A DNA stretch of 39,466 bases from an uncultured Prevotella sp. GTDB taxonomy: Bacteria > Bacteroidota > Bacteroidia > Bacteroidales > Bacteroidaceae. Under the pieces are notes generated by a model, which searched no databases, was not told the origin of the DNA, and saw only the letters and a program-made list of their open reading frames with translations. This document shows positions 24,715 to 32,176 of this stretch, one piece after another; the first letter of the stretch is position 1, and every line of letters starts with the position of its first letter. Made by a program: the position numbers and the translations under genes. The stretch is taken from assembly GCA_934229335.1 (NCBI GenBank), contig CAKQDQ010000011.1, positions 1 to 39,466 of the forward strand, read 5' to 3'.

Positions 24715-24751
24715 AAAGGAGCGAGGAACGCACAACGTTCTTCGCTCCTTT
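24715..24751 (+). terminator. Terminator behind the FadL-like gene
   Basis: A 16-bp stem (AAAGGAGCGAGGAACG at 24715-24730 with 24736-24751, one G:T pair) has a 5-base loop and is followed by ATTTTG. It separates the FadL-like gene from pflB. Confidence 0.85.
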
Positions 24752-24820
24752 ATTTTGTAATATGGACATAACAATAACTAAGTAATTTAGCGTTCGCAAC
24801 GAAATGCGCTGCAATAAACG

Positions 24821-24851
24821 TTGCACAATTCACGGAATTATAGTACCTTTG
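24821..24851 (+). promoter_or_regulatory. pflB promoter
   Basis: A TTG element at 24821-24823 and TACCTTTG at 24844-24851 are 20 bases apart; the ATG follows at 24895. The -7 box is a perfect TAnnTTTG match and is followed by the usual GCA. Confidence 0.75.
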
Positions 24852-24894
24852 CAACAGTTTTTTAACAACACCAAACAAAGATATAAATACATTT

Positions 24895-27135
24895 ATGGAA
24901 TTACAGAACCTACAGAACGACTTTAAGGGAACTGCATGGAAGCACGAAATCGACGTGCGCGACTTCATTCAGCACAACTACGAACCCTACAACGGAGACG
25001 AAAGTTTCCTCGCTGGTGCCTCAGAGAAGACCACAAAGCTGTGGAATAAACTCTCGGAGATGTTTGAAGTAGAGCGCGAAAAGGGCGTATACGCAGTTGA
25101 AACGAAACTCCCACAGAGCCTCGACACATACGGAGCAGGCTACATTGACAAAGAGAACGAAGTCATTGTAGGTCTTCAAACCGATATGCCTCTGAAGAGA
25201 GCCATCTTCCCTAAGGGCGGAATACGCATGGTTCAGGCTGCACTCATGGCTTACGGCTACGACCTTGACCCAGCAACTAAGGAGATATTCACTAAGTATC
25301 GTAAGACACACAACGAGGGAGTGTTCTCTGCTTACAACGAGGACATCAGAGCAGCACGTCACGCTCACATCATCACTGGTCTGCCTGACGCTTACGGTCG
25401 CGGTCGTATCATCGGCGACTACCGCCGTATCGCCCTCTACGGAACCAAGAACCTCATTGAGGAAAAGAAGCGTTTTCACAAGCGCATCGACATACAGGAG
25501 TTCACTGAAGAGATAGTTCGCTGCCGCGAAGAGATTTCTGAGCAAATCAATGCGCTCAAGGCATTCGAGCGTATGTGTGCCTCTTACGGTTTCGACGTAA
25601 GCAAACCTGCTACTAACGCACGTGAGGCTGTGCAGTGGACATACTTCGGTTACCTCGGTGCAGTAAAGGACCAGGACGGTGCAGCGATGTCACTCGGTCG
25701 TGTATCTGCATTCCTTGACATCTACATTCAGCGTGACTTGAAGAACGGTGTCATCACAGAGGCAGAGGCACAGGAGATGATTGACCAGATGGTAATGAAG
25801 CTTCGTATCGTTCGTTTCCTCCGTACACCAGAGTATAACGACTTGTTCAGCGGCGACCCAATATGGGCTACTACTTCTATCGGTGGTATGGGCATCGACG
25901 GTCGCTCTATGGTTACCAAGACAGACTACCGCTTCCTTCACACTCTCTACAACATGGGACCTTCTCCAGAGCCAAACCTTACAATACTTTGGAGCCCACG
26001 TCTGCCAGAGGCATGGAAGAAATACTGCGCTAAGGTATCTATGGACACCAGTGCAATACAGTATGAGAACGATGACCTTATGCGCCCAGAACTCGGTGAT
26101 GACTACGGTATCGCTTGCTGCGTAAGCCCAATGAAGATTGGTAAGCAGATGCAGTTCTTCGGTGCTCGCGCTAACCTCGCCAAGTGTATGCTCTACGCTA
26201 TCAATGGTGGTCGCGACGAAATGAGCGGCAAACAGGTTGCTCCTTGCTTCGCACCAATAGAGAGTGACTACCTCACATTTGAGGAGTTCTGGCCACGTTT
26301 CGAGGCTATGATGCGCTGGTTGGCTAAGACTTATGTCAACGCACTGAAGATTATCCACTACATGCACGACAAATACGACTACGAGGCGTTCGAGATGTCT
26401 CTCCACGACGGTGACGTTCAGCGCACACGTGCTACTGGTATCGCTGGTATCTCAATCGTAGCCGACTCTATAGCAGCCATGAAGCACTGCAAGATTCGCA
26501 TCATTCGTGATGAGACAGGTCTTGCTGTTGACTACAAGATAGAGGAAGGTGAGTACGTACCTTTCGGCAACAACTGCGACGAGACCGACCAGATTGCTGT
26601 AATGCTTACAGAGAAGTTCATGGAGTATCTGCGTCAGCATCGCACCTATCGCGACGCTGTTCCAACACAGAGCCTGCTGACTATCACCTCTAACGTGGTA
26701 TATGGTCGTAACACTGGTGCCACACCTGACGGTCGTAAGGCTGGTGTTCCGTTCGCACCTGGTGCTAACCCAATGAACGCCCGTGACGTTAAGGGTGCTA
26801 TCGCAGCCCTCTCTTCAGTGGCTAAGTTGCCTTTCCACCACGCAAAGGACGGTATTTCATACACCTTTGCCATCTCTCCTTCAGCCCTTGGTAAGGACCG
26901 TGACACACGTGCGGCAAACCTCGTAGGACTTATGGACGGTTACTTTGCACCAGACGGTGGTCAGCATCTTAACGTCAACATCTTCGATCGTGAACTGCTT
27001 GTCGACGCTATGGAGCACCCAGAGAAGTATCCTCAACTCACAATACGTGTCAGCGGCTATGCCGTTAACTTCGTGAAGTTGACTCGCGAGCAGCAGCTTG
27101 ACGTGCTGTCACGTACTATTAACCACAGCATGTAA
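24895..27135 (+). CDS. pflB: Formate C-acetyltransferase (pyruvate formate-lyase)
   Basis: A 746-residue glycyl-radical enzyme that converts pyruvate and CoA to acetyl-CoA and formate under anaerobic conditions in the cytoplasm. The catalytic cysteine pair is C408-C409 ([10 protein letters not shown]). The radical site is G721 in [10 protein letters not shown] near the C-terminus, the expected distance from the end. Other family blocks include [20 protein letters not shown] and [20 protein letters not shown]. Codon use is strongly biased, as expected for a highly expressed metabolic enzyme. The activase gene lies downstream in the same direction, but a terminator and a MITE-like element intervene. 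All key residues are present, so it should be active. Confidence 0.97.
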   Translation: MELQNLQNDFKGTAWKHEIDVRDFIQHNYEPYNGDESFLAGASEKTTKLWNKLSEMFEVEREKGVYAVETKLPQSLDTYGAGYIDKENEVIVGLQTDMPLKRAIFPKGGIRMVQAALMAYGYDLDPATKEIFTKYRKTHNEGVFSAYNEDIRAARHAHIITGLPDAYGRGRIIGDYRRIALYGTKNLIEEKKRFHKRIDIQEFTEEIVRCREEISEQINALKAFERMCASYGFDVSKPATNAREAVQWTYFGYLGAVKDQDGAAMSLGRVSAFLDIYIQRDLKNGVITEAEAQEMIDQMVMKLRIVRFLRTPEYNDLFSGDPIWATTSIGGMGIDGRSMVTKTDYRFLHTLYNMGPSPEPNLTILWSPRLPEAWKKYCAKVSMDTSAIQYENDDLMRPELGDDYGIACCVSPMKIGKQMQFFGARANLAKCMLYAINGGRDEMSGKQVAPCFAPIESDYLTFEEFWPRFEAMMRWLAKTYVNALKIIHYMHDKYDYEAFEMSLHDGDVQRTRATGIAGISIVADSIAAMKHCKIRIIRDETGLAVDYKIEEGEYVPFGNNCDETDQIAVMLTEKFMEYLRQHRTYRDAVPTQSLLTITSNVVYGRNTGATPDGRKAGVPFAPGANPMNARDVKGAIAALSSVAKLPFHHAKDGISYTFAISPSALGKDRDTRAANLVGLMDGYFAPDGGQHLNVNIFDRELLVDAMEHPEKYPQLTIRVSGYAVNFVKLTREQQLDVLSRTINHSM

Positions 27136-27199
27136 GATTAATTCGTAATGCACAATGCACTATTCATAATTGAAATTGCAGTGCATTCAGATACAACAG

Positions 27200-27245
27200 A
27201 GCATGATTACACCATGGGAAAGCATTGGAGTAATCATGCTTTTTT
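27200..27245 (+). terminator. Terminator directly behind pflB
   Basis: A perfect 11-bp stem AGCATGATTAC (27200-27210) pairs with 27230-27240 and is followed by TTTTTA. It should stop or reduce read-through from pflB into pflA. Confidence 0.85.
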
Positions 27246-27250
27246 ATTTA

Positions 27251-27510
27251 GGGTGATTCTATAAATTAGCTTTGTTATATTTCGAGGCTATTTTCGTGGT
27301 CAAAGTGTAAGTGAGCGAAGGTTACTCTCCCCCGACAAACGGGGGAGAAGCGAAGCACAGCGAAGCGGAGGGGATGTAAAGACCATTGACTTATGCCATG
27401 CATAACGACAGAGAGAACTTACGCTTTGAGCCGAAAAGAGACCGAAAGATGACAAAACGTCATTATGTAAAATTACTTTCGTTTAACAGTGGTAATTTAT
27501 AGAATCGCCC
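27251..27510. mobile_element. 260-bp MITE-like element between pflB and pflA
   Basis: The ends are inverted repeats of 18 bp with one mismatch: GGGTGATTCTATAAATTA (27251-27268) and the complement of GGGCGATTCTATAAATTA (27493-27510). TTA flanks both sides, which would fit a TNA-type 3-base target duplication as made by some IS5-family enzymes. The interior carries copy 2 of the 63-bp GC-rich repeat (27327-27389) and a short ATGAC/GTCAT hairpin. There is no coding capacity. A diverged copy of the left end lies at 37783-37826. Confidence 0.75.
27327..27389. repeat. 63-bp GC-rich repeat, copy 2
   Basis: 57 of 63 bases match 15664-15726 without gaps, including the CCCCCG...CGGGGG hairpin and the TGTAAAGACCATTGA end. 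This copy lies inside the MITE-like element. Confidence 0.85.
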
Positions 27511-27549
27511 TTAAATCCGAACCAAAAACATTAAGACGTTAAAAGAAAC

Positions 27550-28275
27550 ATGACAAAAGGCAAGATACACTCCATTGAATCCTTCGGCACTGTTGACGGT
27601 CCTGGCATCAGGTTCGTAACCTTTATGATGGGCTGTCCGCTGCGTTGCCAGTTCTGCCACAACCCCGATACGTGGGACATCAATGGCAAACATCAATATG
27701 ACATGACCGCACAAGAACTGTGCGACGAGGCTATGCGCTACTATAACTATATCAAGAATGGTGGCGTTACGGTCTCTGGCGGTGAGCCACTGATGCAAGC
27801 CGACTTCGTGGCTGAATACTTTAAGTTGTGTCACGACAATGGTCTGCACACAACTCTCGATACAAGTGGCTACTTCTGCACCACAAAAGCGATGCAGGTT
27901 CTCGACCATACCGACCTCGTACTGCTCGACATAAAGAGTATGGACCCAGAGCTTTACCCTCGACTTACAGGTGTGAAGCAAGATAACAACCTACGCTTTC
28001 TCGACATACTTCAAGAGCGTGGCATCGACACATGGGTAAGACACGTGGTGGTGCCAGGACTTACTGACGACACAGAGTGGCTGCAACGCCTTGGTGAACA
28101 CGTGGCGAAGTATGACGTAGTAAAAAAAATAGAGATACTACCTTATCACACTCTCGGCACGTTCAAATACAAAGAACTCGGTATTCCCTACCCTCTCGAT
28201 GGCGTGGAGCCACTAAGTGTAGAGCGAACAAAAGAGGTTAAGGAACTGATGTCAAAGTACAAGCCCGTGATATAG
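27550..28275 (+). CDS. pflA: Pyruvate formate-lyase activating enzyme (radical SAM)
   Basis: A 241-residue radical SAM protein that removes a hydrogen atom from the glycine of PflB to switch it on. The iron-sulfur ligands are C29, C33 and C36 in GCPLRCQFCHNPDTW, the CxxxCxxC pattern. GGVTVSGGEPLMQ is the GGE SAM-binding motif. The start IHSIESFGTVDGPGIRFVTF is typical of the short PflA form. It lies 414 bases behind pflB, so co-transcription is doubtful given the terminator. Its own promoter, if any, would lie in or beside the MITE-like element, where no perfect TAnnTTTG box is seen. It is followed by a palindrome array and hairpin. Confidence 0.96.
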   Translation: MTKGKIHSIESFGTVDGPGIRFVTFMMGCPLRCQFCHNPDTWDINGKHQYDMTAQELCDEAMRYYNYIKNGGVTVSGGEPLMQADFVAEYFKLCHDNGLHTTLDTSGYFCTTKAMQVLDHTDLVLLDIKSMDPELYPRLTGVKQDNNLRFLDILQERGIDTWVRHVVVPGLTDDTEWLQRLGEHVAKYDVVKKIEILPYHTLGTFKYKELGIPYPLDGVEPLSVERTKEVKELMSKYKPVI

Positions 28276-28281
28276 TATCAA

Positions 28282-28382
28282 CTTACAATATGGAAGCAAC
28301 CATATCATCTTACGATTAGATAGTTATTACAACATGATATGAGCCTTATTACAGTGTAATAACTATCTAATTACACTGTCGA
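28282..28382. repeat. 22-base-period palindrome array behind pflA (locus C)
   Basis: 13-base imperfect palindromes start at 28304 (ATCATCTTACGAT), 28326 (ATTACAACATGAT), 28348 (ATTACAGTGTAAT) and 28370 (ATTACACTGTCGA), with a degenerate unit at 28282, all exactly 22 bases apart. The first and third 9-base spacers (TAGATAGTT, AACTATCTA) are reverse complements, so 28315-28330 and 28356-28371 form a perfect 16-bp stem. Unit sequence and period match elements A and B, but the outer 21-base motifs are missing here. Confidence 0.75.
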
Positions 28383-28395
28383 AAATACTAAAAAT

Positions 28396-28432
28396 AATCT
28401 GTAAGCAAAACACTTGTTTTTGCTTACAGATT
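28396..28432 (+). terminator. Hairpin behind pflA
   Basis: A perfect 15-bp stem, AATCTGTAAGCAAAA (28396-28410) with 28418-28432, continues with AAAAATAA/TTATTTTT around a bulge. The following TTATTTTTA is T-rich, so it is a plausible terminator. Confidence 0.7.
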
Positions 28433-28485
28433 GTTATTTTTATATGTATAGAAAGCACCAACGATGTGTGCCGTTTCTTCTCAAA

Positions 28486-28776
28486 ACATTAATCGTCATT
28501 AATCAGACATATCACATTAATACCTTTGTTCTTAAACGAGAGTTTATGGAGCCGAGGTTTCTAACCTCGGTATCAACAAAATACAACAAGACTATTTATA
28601 AACCGAGGTTAAAAAATCGACTCCACATATATCATTATTCTGACATCTATCAGAAATCTACTCTCACAAGATATTTAATCATATCCGTGGTGATAACAAA
28701 AGTATTAACGATAGACTAATGTAAAATTAACGGTGGCTAATGTTACCCAAACAGTACAAAGCACAATTCATCGTCT
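28486..28776. other. Gene-free remainder of the 28276-28776 gap: repeat fragments, no convincing gene
   Basis: 28486-28523 resembles 15288-15329 (ACATTAATC, CATTAATC, CATTAATAC blocks). A TACCTTTG box at 28521-28528 looks like a promoter, but only a poor reading frame follows. CCGAGGTT and its complement form a hairpin at 28552-28570, with a third copy at 28602-28609; this motif looks like a small dispersed repeat. From 28630 to 28776 I see nothing definite. Confidence 0.5.
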
Positions 28777-29247
28777 TTACAATTCGTCTCCTGCATAGAA
28801 CACTTCAAAGAGTTCTCTCGGGAAGTCAAAAATCTCCTCGTCTTTGAAGAAACGCTTAATCTCAACCTCTGCATTTTCCTTTGAGTCACTGGCATGAACG
28901 ATGTTCTCTTGGTAACTCATGCTGTACATACCACGTATTGTTCCTGGCACGCAAGCGGTGCGACCGTTTGTAGGACCTACCAATACACGCACTACCTCCA
29001 CAGCACTCACGCCCTCAAGGCATACAGCCACTACAGGTGTTACCATCATTGAGTTCTTCACTTCTTGGAAGAACGGTTTACCAGCAAGGTGTGAATAGTG
29101 CTCTGACAGCACCTCGTCGGTCAGCTGCATCATCTTCAAACCAACAACACGAAGACCTTTTTTCTCGAAGATAGAGATAATCTCACCTATCAAATTACGT
29201 TTTACGGTGCAAGGTTTCAGCAGCACCAATGTTCTTTCTGTATTCAT
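28777..29247 (-). CDS. ndk: Nucleoside diphosphate kinase
   Basis: A 156-residue enzyme that transfers the gamma phosphate from ATP to other nucleoside diphosphates. ERTLVLLKPCTVKRNLIGEI is the usual start, GPTNGRTACVPGTIRGMYS resembles the nucleotide-binding loop, and H118 in ENIVHASDS is the phosphate-carrying histidine. The length is slightly above the bacterial average of about 140-150 residues. It is second in an operon behind nhaD, with an 18-base gap, and close to the divergent polyphosphate genes. Confidence 0.96.
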   Translation of the reverse strand: MNTERTLVLLKPCTVKRNLIGEIISIFEKKGLRVVGLKMMQLTDEVLSEHYSHLAGKPFFQEVKNSMMVTPVVAVCLEGVSAVEVVRVLVGPTNGRTACVPGTIRGMYSMSYQENIVHASDSKENAEVEIKRFFKDEEIFDFPRELFEVFYAGDEL

Positions 29248-29265
29248 ATCAAATAGTTTTCTTAG

Positions 29266-30615
29266 TTAAAACACAAACATTTTTTCTAACCAGTAACACA
29301 GCATACCACTGAGATAGCCCACAAGAGCTATCCAAGAGATTTTCTTCATGTACCACCCGAAGCTTACTTTCTCCAGTCCCATTACTACGACTCCTGCCGC
29401 ACTGCCGATGATAAGCATTGAACCTCCAACGCCTGCACAGTAAGCGAGCAACTGCCAGAAGATACCATCCTGTGCGAAATCGCCCACTTGCTCAAGCGGA
29501 TACATACCCATACAACCAGCAACAAGGGGCACATTGTCTACAATGCTTGAGAGAACGCCGATTATTCCCGTTACAAGATAGTGGTTGCCATCAAACCATG
29601 AGTTTAGACTTCCGCCCAAAAGGGTCAGTGCTCCTATTGTTTCCAGACAGGCTACTGCCATCAGTATGCCGAGGAAGAAGAGTATGGTGCTCATGTCTAT
29701 GCGTGCAAGCATGGTGCTGACACGCTTCTGCATGCCTATCTTATCAACACCTACAGAGAGTCTACTGTAAAACACCTCGGTTACAGTCCACAGCAATCCA
29801 AGCACTAACATAATGCCGACAAACGGAGGTAGATGTGTTATTGACTTGAAGATAGGAACGAAAATAAGTCCGCCTACGCCAAGATAGAACACCACTTTGC
29901 GCTGTATGTCCGTCAGTTCGTTATCCATCTTGAAGCTCATATCCTTTTTCGCCTCCGTAACATCAACGCAACCATGGAGCATTCGCGAAAGGATAAACGC
30001 TGGTATTACCATAGAGACAAGTGAAGGGAGCAGCAATTCTTTTATCACTCCAAAGGCTGAGATTAGCCCCTTATTCCATATCATAATGGTAGTCACGTCA
30101 CCTATCGGTGAGAACGCACCGCCAGAGTTTGCCGCTATTACCACAAGGGCAGCGTATATCAACTTATCCTCACGCACATACACCAACTTTCGTATCAGCA
30201 TTATCATCACAATACTCGTGGTCAAGTTGTCAAGTATGGCACTAAGTACGAATGTCAGAAAGGCGATACGCCACAACAGTCTGCGCTTATGGCGAGTCTT
30301 CAGCATCTCACGTACAAAGTTGAAACCACCGTTCTGGTCTACAAGTTCCACGATAGTCATCGCTCCCATAAGGAAAAACAGCGTCGTAGCCGTGCTGCCG
30401 AGGTGATGTTCTATCACATTAGAGACTGCCGTAGAGATTGATTCGCCCACATTCAGCGAAACATACTGCCCAGGATCTATCATGAAGATAGTCCAACAAA
30501 ATACGAACATAAGCAAGGCAACAGCCGCTTTGTTTACTTTTGTCACGCTTTCTATGGCGATACAGAAGTATCCCAAGACGAAGACGCTGACAATAACGAT
30601 TGAAAGAGTTGTCAT
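29266..30615 (-). CDS. nhaD: NhaD-type sodium:proton antiporter
   Basis: A 449-residue inner-membrane transporter with about 11-13 hydrophobic segments. The NhaD/IT-superfamily fingerprints are visible: FLMGAMTIVELVDQNGGF, LSAILDNLTTSIVMIMLIRK, AANSGGAFSPIGDVTTIMIW, and the second half-repeat SSIVDNVPLVAGCMGMYPLE. It should expel sodium (or lithium) in exchange for protons and so help pH and salt homeostasis. The TACCTTTG -7 box is at 30670-30677, and ndk follows 18 bases behind, so they form one transcription unit. It is divergent from the porin-ppk1-ppx genes. The ion specificity is inferred from family similarity. Confidence 0.9.
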   Translation of the reverse strand: MTTLSIVIVSVFVLGYFCIAIESVTKVNKAAVALLMFVFCWTIFMIDPGQYVSLNVGESISTAVSNVIEHHLGSTATTLFFLMGAMTIVELVDQNGGFNFVREMLKTRHKRRLLWRIAFLTFVLSAILDNLTTSIVMIMLIRKLVYVREDKLIYAALVVIAANSGGAFSPIGDVTTIMIWNKGLISAFGVIKELLLPSLVSMVIPAFILSRMLHGCVDVTEAKKDMSFKMDNELTDIQRKVVFYLGVGGLIFVPIFKSITHLPPFVGIMLVLGLLWTVTEVFYSRLSVGVDKIGMQKRVSTMLARIDMSTILFFLGILMAVACLETIGALTLLGGSLNSWFDGNHYLVTGIIGVLSSIVDNVPLVAGCMGMYPLEQVGDFAQDGIFWQLLAYCAGVGGSMLIIGSAAGVVVMGLEKVSFGWYMKKISWIALVGYLSGMLCYWLEKMFVF

Positions 30616-30669
30616 TTTTCTTTGTTAGTTAATTAGAGTAAGTAGTTAATTATGGTAGTTTTTCAACTA

Positions 30670-30677
30670 CAAAGGTA
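30670..30677 (-). promoter_or_regulatory. -7 box of nhaD-ndk
   Basis: On the minus strand this reads TACCTTTG, 54 bases before the nhaD ATG, and matches TAnnTTTG. Confidence 0.7.
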
Positions 30678-30749
30678 AGCATAAATAAGTAAATAAAAAA
30701 GTTTTCGCACTACAATTTCCATGCAGCCTTAATAATATTACTTTTTTCT

Positions 30750-30778
30750 TGTAACAAAATTGTCACACGTCTGTCACA
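30750..30778 (+). promoter_or_regulatory. Pho-box-like triple direct repeat upstream of the porin
   Basis: TGTAACA (30750-30756), TGTCACA (30761-30767) and TGTCACA (30772-30778) are spaced exactly 11 bases apart with 4-base linkers (AAAT, CGTC). This is the architecture of a PhoB box (7-base half-sites at 11-base period, core TGTCA). It ends 20 bases before the -7 box, where an activator replacing the -33 contact would bind. The downstream genes handle phosphate and polyphosphate. Confidence 0.75.
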
Positions 30779-30798
30779 TTCCATTAATACCATAACAG

Positions 30799-30806
30799 TA
30801 CCTTTG
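30799..30806 (+). promoter_or_regulatory. -7 box of the porin-ppk1-ppx unit
   Basis: TACCTTTG followed by CA, 47 bases before the porin ATG. No TTTG -33 box is evident, which fits an activator-dependent promoter. Confidence 0.7.
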
Positions 30807-30852
30807 CATCGCAATCAAGCAGTGTAACACATTATACTTTATATTATAGACA

Positions 30853-32028
30853 ATGAAAATCAACACCTTTTCCCGATTAAGAAAAACCAGTTTCCTACTG
30901 TTGTCGTGCGCTTTTGGCGTATGCTGCACTACTCATGCGCAGACTCTTGAGGAGCGTGTAGCACTGCTCGAACAGCAGAACCGTGAACTCATGCAACGCC
31001 AAGAGGCGGAGAAACAGCCCAAGCAGGACGCCAAGAGCAAGTATACTCCACAACTGCACGGTATTCTGCGCGGCAAATATGAGTATCAGCCAGACATGGA
31101 TGCCTCACGTTTTGAGGTACGTAACGCACGTCTCAGCGTCAGCGGAGCACTGCCTCTGAGGTCTGAATATAAGTTAGAGGTTGACCTGTGTGACGAGAGT
31201 CAGATTAAGATGAAGGACGCATGGGTGCGCGTTAATCCATGGAAGACACTGCGCCTCAGCGTGGGTCAGCAGCGTATGCCGTTCTCTATCGACGCTCACC
31301 GCAACCCTTCTGCGCAATATTTCGCCAACCGTAGCTTTATCGCCAAGCAGGTAGGCGATATGCGTGACGTAGGTTTTCAGGCTGGATATACCTTCAAGTC
31401 TACTGGCGACAACGCAAAAACAGTTGCCATTCTCGATGCGGGACTGTTCAATGGTTCTAACCTTGACAATCAGAAGACAGCGTGGTACAGCGACATTAAC
31501 TACTCTGCCCGCCTACAGTGGTTCCCTGTTAAGGGACTCGCCATTGTGCCGTCAATACAGCATACCGCAATAGCCAACCGAGAGGCGCACTACACTTCTC
31601 TTGATTTCGGCACATACTATGAGTGTGGACCTGTACATATTGAGGCAGAATATCTGCACAAGTCGTACATGAGAGATGCCTTCAGCGACTGTAACGCGGT
31701 CAACGCTATGGCGATATACAAGATGCCTATAAAGAAAGAAAAGTCGTTCTTGCAGAGTGTTTCATACCTTGCACGTTATGACTATATGGACGATCACTCT
31801 GACGGCAAGAAGGGCTTTGTGAGCAACAACGACGCAAATGCCCCACAACGTCTTGCCATCAGCGACTATATGCGCCACCGTATGACGCTGGGCATGACCT
31901 TTGCGGTGCGTAATCCGTATTTCCCTACTGACCTTCGACTTAACTATGAGAAGTATTGGTACCCTCATGGCGGTGCTAAAGAGAGCGAACAGGATAAGAT
32001 TGTAGCAGAGATAATGGTAAAATTCTAA
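30853..32028 (+). CDS. OprO/OprP-like phosphate-selective porin
   Basis: A 391-residue outer-membrane porin. The signal peptide ends at about THAQT (residue 31). It is followed by a short coiled-coil (EERVALLEQQNRELMQRQEA), which in porins of this family helps trimer formation. The rest is a 16-strand-type barrel (LHGILRGKYEYQPDMDASRF, EVRNARLSVSGALPL, SEYKLEVDLCDESQIKMKDA, LRLSVGQQRMPFS) ending in hydrophobic residues (IVAEIMVKF). OprO and OprP are pyrophosphate/phosphate-selective channels. The Pho-box-like promoter and the downstream ppk1-ppx genes support a phosphate role; the sequence alone would not fix the anion. Confidence 0.85.
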   Translation: MKINTFSRLRKTSFLLLSCAFGVCCTTHAQTLEERVALLEQQNRELMQRQEAEKQPKQDAKSKYTPQLHGILRGKYEYQPDMDASRFEVRNARLSVSGALPLRSEYKLEVDLCDESQIKMKDAWVRVNPWKTLRLSVGQQRMPFSIDAHRNPSAQYFANRSFIAKQVGDMRDVGFQAGYTFKSTGDNAKTVAILDAGLFNGSNLDNQKTAWYSDINYSARLQWFPVKGLAIVPSIQHTAIANREAHYTSLDFGTYYECGPVHIEAEYLHKSYMRDAFSDCNAVNAMAIYKMPIKKEKSFLQSVSYLARYDYMDDHSDGKKGFVSNNDANAPQRLAISDYMRHRMTLGMTFAVRNPYFPTDLRLNYEKYWYPHGGAKESEQDKIVAEIMVKF

Positions 32029-32033
32029 GATTA

Positions 32034-32142
32034 TGGTTTGGTGGTTTAGTGGTTTGGTGGTTTGGTTTACTTGTTGAATGATGATGATTTATAAAGAAAA
32101 TGACAAACGAAGAAATAACAAAACCACCAAACAACTAAACGA
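32034..32142. repeat. T/G-rich 8-mer repeats facing a complementary C/A-rich arm (porin-ppk1 spacer)
   Basis: TGGTTTGG, TGGTTTAG, TGGTTTGG, TGGTTTGG run in tandem at 32034-32065. AACCACCAAACAACTAAACG follows within 32119-32142 and is roughly complementary, so the transcript could fold. A similar arrangement precedes the pspC gene (about 16190-16310). Confidence 0.6.
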
Positions 32143-32176
32143 CTTAAAAACCGCACAACTAAACAAATAAAAAGAA

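Noticed and set aside
25690..26406. 238-residue frame on the minus strand
   Set aside because: It is antisense to the catalytic core of pflB and is a product of that gene's codon bias.
28414..28719. 101-residue open frame (or a shorter 57-residue form from 28546)
   Set aside because: It runs through the pflA hairpin and the CCGAGGTT repeat, has no recognisable domain and has repeat-like composition.
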